Shown piece after piece: positions 8,444-16,989 of a stretch of DNA of 64,000 nt. The DNA comes from Caballeronia jiangsuensis (GTDB lineage Bacteria; Pseudomonadota; Gammaproteobacteria; Burkholderiales; Burkholderiaceae). Under the pieces are notes generated by a model. That model was not told the origin of the DNA, ran no database searches, and saw only the letters and a list, made by a program, of their open reading frames with translations. The translations under genes and the position numbers were made by a program. The stretch is taken from positions 124,001-188,000 of the forward strand of contig JFHF01000002.1 in NCBI GenBank assembly GCA_000648925.1, written 5' to 3'. Within the stretch, counting starts at the first letter, position 1, and every line of letters starts with the position of its first letter.

Positions 8444-9130
8444 ATGAATGCAGGACTGAACGAAATGTTGGCGCAAGCCTTCGCAGAATCAACGAAGCTC
8501 TATCAGGAGCGTGGTTTTCAGCGGCGCGTGGGCTTCGGCAAAAAGCCCGCGCTGATCAACGTCGATCTCGCGAATGCCTGGACGCGACCGGGCAATCCGT
8601 TCACGTGCGAGCACATCGACGACCAGATCATTCCCGGCGTGCAGCGTCTGCTTGCCGCATGCCGCGCGAACGGTCATCCGGTCGTTCACGTGACGACGTG
8701 CTATCAGGTCACCGACCGCAAGAATCCGCATACGGACATGGGCCTCTGGCACAACAAGATTCCCGTCGATGTGGTCGCTCAAGCGGACGAGAACCTCTGG
8801 GCCATCGATTCGCGCATCGCGCCGATCGAAGGCGAGCAGGTGCTGATCAAGAAGCGCGCAAGCTCGTTTCACGGGACGTACCTCGCGGGCTTTCTGCGCG
8901 CAGCGGGCGTCGACACGATTCTCGTGACCGGCGTGACGGCCTCGGCCTGCGTACGCACGACGCTGTGCGACGGACTGGCCGAAGGCTTCCGCACGATCGC
9001 GGTGCGTGAATGCATCGGCGACCGCGTGCCGGGTGCGGTCGAATGGAACCTGTTCGACATCGATGCAAAGTTCGCGGATGTCGAATCGGTCGATCGCTGC
9101 GTGGACTATCTGCAATCGGTGAAGGGCTGA
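8444..9130 (+). CDS. Isochorismatase-family cysteine hydrolase, N-carbamoylsarcosine amidase-like
   Basis: A 228-residue cytosolic cysteine hydrolase. The triad of this fold is visible: Asp41 (ALINVDLANAW), Lys136/137 (LIKKRASSF) and Cys169 (GVTASACVRTT). In N-carbamoylsarcosine amidohydrolase, as I recall it, the triad spacing is about 93 and 33 residues; here it is 95-96 and 32-33. That enzyme releases ammonia and CO2 from N-carbamoylsarcosine to give sarcosine, the step after ATP-dependent N-methylhydantoinase, which fits hyuAB upstream. Nicotinamidase or maleamate amidase activity cannot be excluded. It has its own leader after a terminator, and GGAGAG precedes the ATG. Confidence 0.88.
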   Translation: MNAGLNEMLAQAFAESTKLYQERGFQRRVGFGKKPALINVDLANAWTRPGNPFTCEHIDDQIIPGVQRLLAACRANGHPVVHVTTCYQVTDRKNPHTDMGLWHNKIPVDVVAQADENLWAIDSRIAPIEGEQVLIKKRASSFHGTYLAGFLRAAGVDTILVTGVTASACVRTTLCDGLAEGFRTIAVRECIGDRVPGAVEWNLFDIDAKFADVESVDRCVDYLQSVKG

Positions 9131-9136
9131 GTGTTG

Positions 9137-9163
9137 CGCGGGCCGCTGGCGGCCCGCGTTGTT
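9137..9163 (+). terminator. GC-rich hairpin after the amidohydrolase
   Basis: Perfect inverted repeat CGCGGGCCGC (9137-9146) / GCGGCCCGCG (9149-9158), seven bases after the stop codon, followed by TTGTTG. The weak T-tract makes it an imperfect terminator or an mRNA-stabilising hairpin. Confidence 0.55.
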
Positions 9164-9251
9164 GCACTTGCGGTTTCGAACGGGAGCCGCGCGCCACCGA
9201 CTCCCGAGGGGTCGTCGCTTCGCCATTTATTGCTCATCTTTGGAGAGCGCA

Positions 9252-10586
9252 ATGAACGAAGGTGCATTACAAGGCGCAGTTCTGACGGAGGACGCCGTGC
9301 CGCATTCGTCCGCGATGGCGAACGCCACGTATCGCCGCATTACGTGGCGGCTGATTCCGTTTCTCTTCGTTTGCTACGTGGCGGCGTATCTGGACCGCAT
9401 CAATATCGGTTACGCGCAGATCCAGATGCGCAGCGATCTCGGCTTCAGCGATGCGGTGTACGGACTCGGAGCCGGCATCTTCTTCGCGGGATATTTTCTT
9501 TTCGAGGTGCCGAGCAATCTCATCCTCGAACGCATCGGCGCGCGCAAGACGCTGATCCGCATCATGCTGCTCTGGGGGCTCACCTCAGCGGGCATGATGT
9601 TCGTGAAATCGCCCACGGCGTTCTATGTGATGCGCTTCATGCTCGGCGTCTTCGAAGCCGGCTTCTTTCCGGGCATGATTTTCTATCTCACGTGCTGGTA
9701 TCCGGCCGCGCGACGCGGCCGCGTGATGGCGCTCTTTCTCACCGCGGTGGCGATGGCAGGCGTGCTGGGCGGCCCGGTGTCAGGATGGGCGCTGAACCGG
9801 CTCGACGGTGTGCATGGGCTGCAAGGCTGGCAATGGCTCTTTCTCGTGGAGGGATTGCCGTCGTGCCTGCTTGGCATCGCCGCGTTCTTCTATCTCGACG
9901 ACAATCCGCGCGAGGCACGCTGGCTCTCCGATGCCGAGAGGGCGGTCGTGCTGCATGAGCTCGACCGGGAGCGTGACGCGTCGTCTCTCTTCGAGCGACA
10001 CGGCTTTGGCGGCGCGCTGAGAAGCGGCCGGATCTATGCGCTCGCGCTCGTCTGGTTCACGTTCATCTGCGGCGTGTATGCGATCAGCTTCTGGCTGCCA
10101 GCCCTGATCAGGGGTGCGGGCGTCACCGATGCGTACTCGATCGGTATGCTCTCCGCGATTCCCTACGGCGTCGCCGCGCTCACGATGGTGCTTGTCAGCC
10201 GCCACTCCGATAGAACACGCGAACGGCGCTGGCATACGGCAGGTTGTGCCCTGATCGGGGCAGCCGCGCTGTCGGCCATTGCGGGCACGGGCTCCGATCT
10301 GTGGCTCGCGCTCGCGTGCATCAGCGTGGCGACGGCCTGCATCTTCACGTTGCAGCCGCTGTTCTGGGCGATCGTCACCGACTTCCTCGCAGGCACGCGC
10401 GCGGCAGCGGGCACGATCGCGTTCATCAACAGCCTGGGCCTGCTTGGCGGCTTTGCGAGCCCGAGTATGCTGGGCTTCGTGAAGACGGTCACGGGAAGCC
10501 TGAACAACGGTCTGTTCGTCGTATCGGCATTGATCGTCGTTGGCGCGCTGATCACGCTGGGCTCGGCCGGACGACCGGTAAGATAG
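9252..10586 (+). CDS. MFS transporter, anion:cation symporter (ACS) family
   Basis: A 444-residue 12-helix transporter of the ACS branch (relatives carry tartrate, glucarate, phthalate and other organic anions). The family signature around helix 1-2 is clear: YLDRINIGYAQIQM then FSDAVYGLGAGIFF and FEVPSNLILERIGARK. GGAGAG precedes ATG 9252; the frame upstream from 9159 is not membrane-like. The LysR gene follows after 67 bp on the same strand. The incomplete MFS gene at 62690 shares these motifs almost exactly and is a paralogue. Confidence 0.92.
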   Translation: MNEGALQGAVLTEDAVPHSSAMANATYRRITWRLIPFLFVCYVAAYLDRINIGYAQIQMRSDLGFSDAVYGLGAGIFFAGYFLFEVPSNLILERIGARKTLIRIMLLWGLTSAGMMFVKSPTAFYVMRFMLGVFEAGFFPGMIFYLTCWYPAARRGRVMALFLTAVAMAGVLGGPVSGWALNRLDGVHGLQGWQWLFLVEGLPSCLLGIAAFFYLDDNPREARWLSDAERAVVLHELDRERDASSLFERHGFGGALRSGRIYALALVWFTFICGVYAISFWLPALIRGAGVTDAYSIGMLSAIPYGVAALTMVLVSRHSDRTRERRWHTAGCALIGAAALSAIAGTGSDLWLALACISVATACIFTLQPLFWAIVTDFLAGTRAAAGTIAFINSLGLLGGFASPSMLGFVKTVTGSLNNGLFVVSALIVVGALITLGSAGRPVR

Positions 10587-10653
10587 GGCACTTGCCCGGA
10601 CCGCGACGACCTCGCGTCCGGTCCGACAGACGCTGAAGGGTCCACGACGCGAC

Positions 10654-11550
10654 ATGCGAATCGACGTTCATCACATTCGAGCCTTCCTGGCGGTCGCCGA
10701 CGCGCTGCAGTTCAATGTCGCGGCGGAGCGGCTCCACATGACGCAGCCGGCGTTGAGCCGCATCATCAAGGCGCTGGAGGAATCGGTGGGCGCGGCGTTG
10801 CTCACGCGCACGACGCGGCGCGTCGAGTTGACCGATGCGGGCCGCGTATTCGCGGAGCATTGTCAACTCGCGCTCACGCATATCGATCAGGCGATCACGC
10901 TCGCGCGACGCGCGGAGGCGGGCAACATCGGGCATCTGCGCATCGCCTACATGGACTTCGCGATCAACGGCACGCTGCCCGCCATCATCGAGGCGTTCGG
11001 CAAGAAGTTTCCGTCGATCAACATCGATCTCGTGCATATGCCAAGCACGGTGCAGAAAGAAGCGATGCTCGATTCGACCATCGACGTCGGCTTCATGATC
11101 GGGCCATTCGCGGCGCCCGGCGTCGAAACGCGGGTGTTCGGCCGGGAACCGATGGTCGCGCTCCTGCCGAGCGCGCATCCGCTGGCGCAGAAGAAGGCGC
11201 TGAAACTCACCGACCTCGCGAACGAGCGCTTCGTGCTCGGCACGCCGCATTCGTGGGAAGCGTTTCGCCATCACTTCTTCTCGATCTGCCATCGCGCGGG
11301 CTTTGCGCCTGCGATCGCTCAGGAGGCATCGACAAGCGACGGCATCATCGGCCTCGTCGCCGCGAATACGGGCGTGAGCATTTATCCCGAGTGCATTCGC
11401 AACATTCAGCGCAGCGGATTGTGCATCCGGCCGCTCTCGGACAGGGACACGGCAATCGATATGGTCGTCTGCTGGCGCGGCGACACGCGCAACCCGTCCG
11501 TCAACACTTTCATTAGTGAGTTGAAGGCAGCTCGCTCTGGCCTCAGATGA
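10654..11550 (+). CDS. LysR-type transcriptional regulator
   Basis: A 298-residue LysR regulator. The N-terminal winged helix is clear (HHIRAFLAVADALQFNVAAERL, with TQPALSRIIKALEESVG as recognition region, residues 5-50), followed by a periplasmic-binding-type effector domain opening GHLRIAYMDF near residue 92. It lies downstream of the ACS transporter in the same direction and may control that unit; its 3' end overlaps the convergent transporter gene by 8 bp. No operator is obvious nearby. Confidence 0.93.
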   Translation: MRIDVHHIRAFLAVADALQFNVAAERLHMTQPALSRIIKALEESVGAALLTRTTRRVELTDAGRVFAEHCQLALTHIDQAITLARRAEAGNIGHLRIAYMDFAINGTLPAIIEAFGKKFPSINIDLVHMPSTVQKEAMLDSTIDVGFMIGPFAAPGVETRVFGREPMVALLPSAHPLAQKKALKLTDLANERFVLGTPHSWEAFRHHFFSICHRAGFAPAIAQEASTSDGIIGLVAANTGVSIYPECIRNIQRSGLCIRPLSDRDTAIDMVVCWRGDTRNPSVNTFISELKAARSGLR

Positions 11551-12787
11551 AAAACGCACCCAGCGGCACAAAAAGCGTCAACGCCGCCGTCCACTTCAAG
11601 AGATCCTTGAACGTTCTCTCGTCTCCATGCAACTCCGCCAGAACAAGTCCGCCGCCCAGATGAAACGGACTCGCTGTAATCACGACGATGCTCGTCGCCG
11701 ATAGCGCCAACTGGATCGACGCAAGCAACGCGGACGGTTCGTTCGCCAGCGAGTGCGTCACTACCGGAATGACCAGCCCGAGCACGACCACCGACGAAGC
11801 CTCGAAATTCGCCATCAACGTGCCGAGGTACGTCATGCCCACGCGGACCAGCGATTGCTGTTCCAGATTTTGGAGCAGTTCGCCGGTCGCCTTCAATACG
11901 CCGACGTGTTCGAGCATGCCGATGTAAATCAGAATGCCCGAGATCATCACGACCATGCTCCACGGCAGATCGGCGATGACCTTGCGCGGGTCCGCCCGAA
12001 CCGCCATGTTGAGCAGAACGCCCATGGAAAACGCGCTAAGACCGACATCGTGGTGCGTCAGCACCAGCGCGACAAAACCGAGCAACGCGGCGAGCGCGGC
12101 CCATTGCTGCCAGGTCAGCGCGAGTCGCGAGGAGACCGCTCCCGAAGCGCTTTCCGAAAGGGTGTTGCCTCTTCTGCCGCGCGCGATCAGTTCCGCTCCG
12201 CCAAACGCGAAGAACGCCAGGAGCGCGAAGGTGAAATTGATCGCGAGCTGACAGAAGAAAAAGTGCATGGGAAGCAGCGTCACGCCGCCCTTGGCCGCTT
12301 GCGCGGCGACCACCTTGGCCCACGGATTCAAAGGCGACAATCCGCCGATACATCCGCCCTGAATGGTCACGATGCCCATCAACGCCGGGCGGATTTTCTC
12401 GCGCCGCGCAATCTCCAGCGCAACCGGCAACGTGATGACGAGCGCGGCGATCGGCAACGCGCCCAGTGCGCAGATACAGGCGGTGAGGGCACACGTCGTC
12501 CACGGCAGCAGCCACGGCCGCCCGCGAGACATCGCGGCAGCCTGATGCACGATCAATTCTGCAAGTCCGCTATCGCGCACGAGATTCCACAGATACATCA
12601 CGCCGAGAATCAGCATGACGAGATCGGTCGGGAAGGATGCGAATATCCGCTTTTGCGGAACGCTCGCGAGCACCGCCAGCAAGAAGCTCGCGGGAATGGC
12701 AACCAGCCCTAGATTGATGCCGCGCCACAGGCTGATCGCAAATACGACCACCAGCAGGACAAGCGCAACGATATGGATGTTGGTCAT
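11543..12787 (-). CDS. MatC-like dicarboxylate/malonate carrier
   Basis: A 414-residue inner-membrane protein with about 10-12 hydrophobic helices, resembling the MatC family of malonate/dicarboxylate carriers. The N-terminal segment VVVFAISLWRGINLGLVAIP is the typical MatC_N opening, and QGGCIGGLSPLNPWAKV and ASPFHLGGGLVLAEL are the two conserved substrate-loop regions. The start at 12787 (MTNIHIV) is backed by GGGGAGA; the 20-codon extension is not conserved in character. It is divergent from the aconitase X genes across a palindrome-rich region, so transport of a di- or tricarboxylate-like substrate for that enzyme is likely. Confidence 0.85.
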   Translation of the reverse strand: MTNIHIVALVLLVVVFAISLWRGINLGLVAIPASFLLAVLASVPQKRIFASFPTDLVMLILGVMYLWNLVRDSGLAELIVHQAAAMSRGRPWLLPWTTCALTACICALGALPIAALVITLPVALEIARREKIRPALMGIVTIQGGCIGGLSPLNPWAKVVAAQAAKGGVTLLPMHFFFCQLAINFTFALLAFFAFGGAELIARGRRGNTLSESASGAVSSRLALTWQQWAALAALLGFVALVLTHHDVGLSAFSMGVLLNMAVRADPRKVIADLPWSMVVMISGILIYIGMLEHVGVLKATGELLQNLEQQSLVRVGMTYLGTLMANFEASSVVVLGLVIPVVTHSLANEPSALLASIQLALSATSIVVITASPFHLGGGLVLAELHGDERTFKDLLKWTAALTLFVPLGAFFI

Positions 12788-12911
12788 ACCGGTGTCTCCC
12801 CTCGATTTGTTTTTCGACGCGAGAACGTTCGGCGCATTGAAGCGCACGCGGACTCACGCCGGCGGGAACGAAAATGCTGCGATGTTCTGGGTCAGACATG
12901 TGGCGCAGTTG

Positions 12912-12934
12912 TTGTATTAGCTTGTATCAATACA
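12912..12934. promoter_or_regulatory. Probable GntR operator before the carrier gene
   Basis: TGTATT (12913-12918) and AATACA (12929-12934) are inverted around 10 bases; an inner TGTAT (12923-12927) / ATACA (12930-12934) pair shares the right arm. It lies about 125 bp upstream of the carrier ATG. Confidence 0.5.
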
Positions 12935-13068
12935 TTGTGAGGCATGCTATCGCCGTGCTTTCGCACCTGTCAACTGGTGGAATCGCCGACGCCGTGCGAC
13001 CCGCCGCACGATGCCAAAGCCGGATCGACGCGTGTTGACATCGGTAGAGCACGTCGTTACTATCCGCC

Positions 13069-13096
13069 TATCTTGTCTTAATACAAGATAAGACAA
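13069..13096. promoter_or_regulatory. Overlapping palindromes before aconitase X (probable GntR operator)
   Basis: Two interlocked inverted repeats: TATCTTGT (13069-13076) / ACAAGATA (13083-13090) with a 6-base gap, and TTGTCTTA (13073-13080) / TAAGACAA (13089-13096) with an 8-base gap. Both are perfect. They end 44 bp before the dehydratase ATG, a position suited to repression. TGTCTTAT also occurs before the GntR gene itself. Confidence 0.65.
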
Positions 13097-13140
13097 TCAA
13101 GGCGTAGTTTTCAGCGACGATATCCGTAGGGAGATTGCGA

Positions 13141-14376
13141 ATGCTGCTCGACGATGAAGAGACCGCCATGCTCAATGGAGAGCAAGGCAAGGTCCTGCAA
13201 ATGGCCATGCGCCATCAGATACAGGTCGGCGAATTCTTCGGTGCGCGTGATTTCGTGCCGGTCACGCAGGCGCACATCATGGCCGATACCGAGAGTCTCG
13301 GACAGGCCGGCGTCATGTGGCTGGAGCGGCTTTCCGAATTCGGCGATGGCCGTCACACCGTGCGTATTCCGACCATCACCGATCCGCGTGGCACCGATTT
13401 TTCGAAGGCCAGCGATCTGGGCCAGCGCGACTGGATGGTCGAGCTCGAACGCCGCACGATTCACGCGTTCGAGCGCCTGGGCGTCAGCATGACCGACACC
13501 TGCATCAACTATCAGACCGTGCTTGCGGCCACGCGCGGCGAACACGTCGCGTTCGGCGATACCGGCGTCGTGATCTATTCGAATTCGGTGAGCGGCGCGC
13601 GCACGAATTTCGAAGGCGGCCCGTCTGCGTTGTCCGCTGGCCTCACGGGACGCACGCCGCGTTATGGCTTTCATCTCGATGAGAAACGCCGTGCGACAAA
13701 GCGCTTTCGCGTCGATTTCACGCCGCGCACGCTCAACGAATGGGGCGCCCTCGGCGGCGTGATCGGCCGTCTTGCGGGCAATTACTGGGAAGTGCCGGTG
13801 ATCGAAGGCATCGAGGCCGCGCCGACTTCCGACGACCTCAAGCACTTCGGCGCGGCGATGGCGAGTTACGGATCGATCGCGCTGTTTCATATCGTCGGCA
13901 TTACGCCGGAAGCGTCGCGGCTCGAAGATGTCGGCGGCGATGCGTTGCCGGTGCATCATCGTATCGGCCGCGCGGAAATCGAAGCGCTGACCGCGAGTTA
14001 CGCGGTCTCGAAGCAAGTGGACGTCGTGGTTTTTTCCGCGCCGCAACTGAGTCTTTACGAACTGCGCGCGCTCGCCGATCTCTGCGATGGCCGCACCTTC
14101 AAGGTGCCGATGCTCGCGATCACGAGCCCGCAAGTCGCGCCCGATGCCGAGCGGTTCGGTTATACGCGCCGCATCGAAAAAGCGGGCGGCACGGTGCTCG
14201 CGGGCATGTGCTTTTATCAGTCGTATGCGCGCGAGATGTCCGAGGCGAAGGGCTGGAAAACGCTCGCCACCAATAGCGCCAAGCTGGTGAATATTCTCGG
14301 CGGATACGGCTATACACCGATGCTGGCATCGATGCAGGCGTGCATCGACGCAGCCGTGACAGGAGAACTCGCATGA
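13141..14376 (+). CDS. Aconitase X large (catalytic) subunit
   Basis: A 411-residue AcnX catalytic subunit (DUF521 type), an Fe-S hydro-lyase relative of aconitase. The strongest family marker is SVSGARTNFEGGPSALSAGL followed by GRTPRYGFHLDE (about residues 150-185). Known AcnX enzymes dehydrate cis-3-hydroxy-L-proline or phosphomevalonate. Here the usual Cys-Thr-Pro-Tyr segment reads TCINYQ and the usual Trp-Gly-Glu-Ser segment reads FGDTG, so the substrate may differ. The ATG at 13141 has TAGGGAGA 6 bp upstream. The small subunit overlaps its stop by 4 bp. The neighbouring dicarboxylate carrier suggests a hydroxy-acid rather than an imino-acid substrate. Confidence 0.85.
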   Translation: MLLDDEETAMLNGEQGKVLQMAMRHQIQVGEFFGARDFVPVTQAHIMADTESLGQAGVMWLERLSEFGDGRHTVRIPTITDPRGTDFSKASDLGQRDWMVELERRTIHAFERLGVSMTDTCINYQTVLAATRGEHVAFGDTGVVIYSNSVSGARTNFEGGPSALSAGLTGRTPRYGFHLDEKRRATKRFRVDFTPRTLNEWGALGGVIGRLAGNYWEVPVIEGIEAAPTSDDLKHFGAAMASYGSIALFHIVGITPEASRLEDVGGDALPVHHRIGRAEIEALTASYAVSKQVDVVVFSAPQLSLYELRALADLCDGRTFKVPMLAITSPQVAPDAERFGYTRRIEKAGGTVLAGMCFYQSYAREMSEAKGWKTLATNSAKLVNILGGYGYTPMLASMQACIDAAVTGELA

Positions 14377-14867
14377 ACGAAATCGTGCTTGTCGCGCGTC
14401 ACGCGCTCGGCAATAAAGTGTCGGCGCAAGCGCTGGTTGCAAGCGACGGCTTCTCCGCCCGCTACGATCTGAACCGTCTGGAAGGCGTCTTTTCGCGGCC
14501 GTCGCACAAGCTCGTGGGGCAATCGTATATCGGCCGCGTACTCGTGCTCGATACGGCAAAAGGCGGCGTAGCCAGCGCGTGGATGTTGCACGAGATGCAG
14601 TCGCGCAACATGGCGCCGGCGGCAATCGTGTTCAACACGGTGAACCCGATTCTCGCGCAAGGCGCGGCCCTCGGCGATATCTCGATGATCGCAGGTTTCG
14701 ATTGCGACGTGACGGCGGTCGTGCCGCATGGCGCGTTCGTCGAGATCGATCCTGCAACGAAAACGCTGCGCGTGTTGCGCACGGCAGCGGGCGAACCTGC
14801 TTCGGCGACGTTCGCGCAAGGGCAGCAGGGCACGTCGACGGTGCATGTGAAACCTGCGCATCGTTGA
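14373..14867 (+). CDS. Aconitase X small (swivel) subunit
   Basis: A 164-residue DUF126-type swivel-domain subunit that pairs with the large subunit in two-component AcnX enzymes. GRVLVLDTAKGGVASAW aligns with the conserved Gly/Ser loop of the family, and PAAIVFNTVNPILAQGAALG with the conserved core; the usual Gly-Ser-Ser loop is partly replaced by Ala and Gly. ATGA overlap with the large subunit and AGGAGA upstream show translational coupling. A C-terminal tail of about 25 residues is not part of the usual domain. Confidence 0.85.
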   Translation: MNEIVLVARHALGNKVSAQALVASDGFSARYDLNRLEGVFSRPSHKLVGQSYIGRVLVLDTAKGGVASAWMLHEMQSRNMAPAAIVFNTVNPILAQGAALGDISMIAGFDCDVTAVVPHGAFVEIDPATKTLRVLRTAAGEPASATFAQGQQGTSTVHVKPAHR

Positions 14868-14886
14868 ACGAGCGAGCGTCGCACGG

Positions 14887-15738
14887 TCACGCCGCGTGAT
14901 CGTGCGATGCCGCGCCGTTCACGTTCTTGATCGACGAGCCGACCGGCAACGGTCCTTGCACGCTCAGCGTGAATTCGTAGTTCTCCGGACGAATATGAAA
15001 CGACGTGCGTTCCAGCAGCATGCCGTTTCCATCGAACGATTCGCGGTCCATCACGAGCAGTGCGGCACGCGGCGAAAGCCCGAGCGCCCGCCCGACCGAT
15101 GTACCCGCCGAACACGCGCGAATGCGAATCTGCGCCTGGGCTACGGGCATCGCGAGCAGATTTTCGAGCAGCACGTAGATAGGGTTGCGGTTCGCCTGCT
15201 CCCAGGTGAGCCCGCTTGCCTGCGGCGGCAGATACGACACGACGAGCGCGATTGGCTCGCCGTCGACGAGATAGAGCCGCTTGAGGCGAAAGCAATCACT
15301 TTCGCCATCGTCTTTCCCGAATGCCTGCCGCAAGGGTTCCGGCGTGCTCACGGGTCCGAACTCCAGCAGCTTCGTCTTCGGCTCCACGCCTTGTGCAACC
15401 AGGGCATCGTAGAAGCCGCGCATCGGCTTCAGATCATGGACGAACTTGTTGCGCGAGACGAAGGTGCCCTTGCCTTGCTTGCTGACGACATACCCGTCCG
15501 CAAGCAGCTGCGCGATGGCCTGCCGCACGGTCACGCGACTCACATCGAAACGTTGCGTCAGCTCGCTTTCGGCGGGAAGTTTGCTATCGGTCGCGAAGGT
15601 GCCCGCGTCGATTTCCGCGCGTAGACGATCCGCGATCTGGATATAAAGCGCGGTGGCGCTGTCGCGATTGAGCAGCGGTTCATTCGTCGTTTTGCCGCGT
15701 TTCGGAGCGGCGGCGCGTTTGCTGGAATTGCCTTGCAT
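14887..15738 (-). CDS. GntR/HutC-family transcriptional regulator
   Basis: A 283-residue regulator with an N-terminal GntR winged helix (ALYIQIADRLRAEIDAG, then LPAESELTQRFDVSRVTVRQ, about residues 33-85) and a C-terminal UTRA effector domain (from about residue 115, ending in RPENYEFTLSVQG). ATG 15738 has AAAGG upstream and is preferred to the longer frame. It converges on the aconitase X genes and is the likely regulator of that operon and of the MatC-like carrier, since similar TGTAT / TGTCTTA half-sites occur at all three promoters. Confidence 0.92.
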   Translation of the reverse strand: MQGNSSKRAAAPKRGKTTNEPLLNRDSATALYIQIADRLRAEIDAGTFATDSKLPAESELTQRFDVSRVTVRQAIAQLLADGYVVSKQGKGTFVSRNKFVHDLKPMRGFYDALVAQGVEPKTKLLEFGPVSTPEPLRQAFGKDDGESDCFRLKRLYLVDGEPIALVVSYLPPQASGLTWEQANRNPIYVLLENLLAMPVAQAQIRIRACSAGTSVGRALGLSPRAALLVMDRESFDGNGMLLERTSFHIRPENYEFTLSVQGPLPVGSSIKNVNGAASHDHAA

Positions 15739-15790
15739 GGATTGCCTTTGAGCTAGCGTCGTGTGTCCGCGACAAGACACGTGACACACA

Positions 15791-15820
15791 TGTATTCGGA
15801 TAATAAGACATGCTCATACA
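15791..15820. promoter_or_regulatory. Possible autoregulatory GntR site
   Basis: TGTAT (15791-15795) and ATACA (15816-15820) flank a stretch containing TAATAAGACA, which resembles the right arm of the 13073-13096 palindrome. It lies 53-82 bp upstream of the GntR start. Weaker symmetry than the other two sites. Confidence 0.4.
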
Positions 15821-15920
15821 GGTTGCAATCGCTAGGGCTTTCCACGGCTGACGCATGACGATGAAATCCGTAAACTCGCGCTACGCCCAGACCGGCCATC
15901 AGTCATAAGGCAGCGCGATC

Positions 15921-16829
15921 ATGACTCTGCAACAGTTGGAGACTTTCTTCTGGACCGTGAAGCTCGGCAGCTTTGCTGCCGCCGCCGAGCGCCTGTACGC
16001 GACGCAATCCGCCGTGTCCATGCGCGTGCGCGAACTCGAACGCACGCTGGGCGTCGAGTTGTTCGACCGCACGCATCGCACGGCGCGGCTCACGCCGAAG
16101 GGCCGTGAACTGATGGATTATGCGAGCCGCATTCTCGATCTCTCGACCGAACTGGAGCATCGGATCGGCGCGCCCGAAGCGGTGTCGGGCACGGTGCGCT
16201 TCGGCGTCGCGGAAGTCGTCACGACGACATGGCTGCCGCGTCTCATCACCACGATTGCGGAACGCTATCCGAATGTGCGTCTGGAAATCGAAGAAGCGCT
16301 GACTGCGGAATTGATGGCGAGTCTGCATCAGGCCGAACTGGAGCTCGTGCTCGCGCCGGGGCATACGCGCACACCGGAGCTATCGACACTCTCGCTCGGC
16401 ACCGTTGATTTCCAGTGGATGGCAAGTCCCGCGCTGGGCCTCGACGCGCGCACGTACAAGCCCCACGAACTGGCCGAGTATCCGATCATCGGCATGAAGC
16501 AATCGTCGTTTCATTACGCCGCGCTGGAGGACTGGTTCCTCACCGAACATGTGCGATGCCGCTATCTCGCGCGCTGCAAAAGCGTGGCCGTTGCGGCGTC
16601 GATGACGATCGCGGGCATGGGCGTGTCGTATCTGCCAGTGCGCTCGTACAGGCAGGAAATCGCGCAGAACAAGCTCGCGATCGTGCAGGTGGAAAATCCG
16701 TTGGAGCCGGTCGAATTCATCGCGGCATGTCCCGCCGGGCATTCTTATTCGCTCGCTCGCGCGATTGCAGAACTGGCCCGCGAAGTCAGCGATTTCGAGT
16801 GCATCAAGACCACGGCTTCGTCGCGATGA
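15921..16829 (+). CDS. LysR-type transcriptional regulator
   Basis: A 302-residue LysR regulator. The helix-turn-helix (QLETFFWTVKLGSFAAAAERL, TQSAVSMRVRELERTLG, residues 4-40) is followed by the usual effector domain opening GTVRFGVAEVV near residue 91. AAGG lies 10 bp before the ATG. It resembles the LysR at 22344-23240 in its DNA-binding half (TQS-VS-RIRELER). It precedes the reductase/oxygenase genes in the same direction and may regulate them, but a terminator-like hairpin separates them. Confidence 0.92.
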   Translation: MTLQQLETFFWTVKLGSFAAAAERLYATQSAVSMRVRELERTLGVELFDRTHRTARLTPKGRELMDYASRILDLSTELEHRIGAPEAVSGTVRFGVAEVVTTTWLPRLITTIAERYPNVRLEIEEALTAELMASLHQAELELVLAPGHTRTPELSTLSLGTVDFQWMASPALGLDARTYKPHELAEYPIIGMKQSSFHYAALEDWFLTEHVRCRYLARCKSVAVAASMTIAGMGVSYLPVRSYRQEIAQNKLAIVQVENPLEPVEFIAACPAGHSYSLARAIAELAREVSDFECIKTTASSR

Positions 16830-16849
16830 ATGGTGCGGCGCGCCATGAC

Positions 16850-16873
16850 ACATCAAGTTTCCTGATGTTTTTT
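16850..16873 (+). terminator. Terminator-like hairpin after LysR
   Basis: ACATCA (16850-16855), a 7-base loop, TGATGT (16863-16868), then a run of T. The stem is short and AT-rich, so moderate strength. Confidence 0.6.
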
Positions 16874-16989
16874 CGCGCAAATTACTCGTTTGAGTTCATG
16901 TGCCGTCACGCCTAACCTTTTCTTCAAGCACAGCGCGGGTTCCCACACGACCCGCACCGACTGTTGCTGCGAGATAAGGAGAGAGACAC

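Larger units (their letters stand above)
12788..13140. other. Divergent promoter region, carrier / aconitase X
   Basis: 353 bp without a gene. It contains AT-rich palindromes near both ends: one cluster at 12912-12934 before the carrier and one at 13069-13096 before the dehydratase (listed separately). The middle is featureless. The arrangement is that of a divergent operon pair controlled by one regulator, most likely the GntR protein encoded at 14887-15738. Confidence 0.7.
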
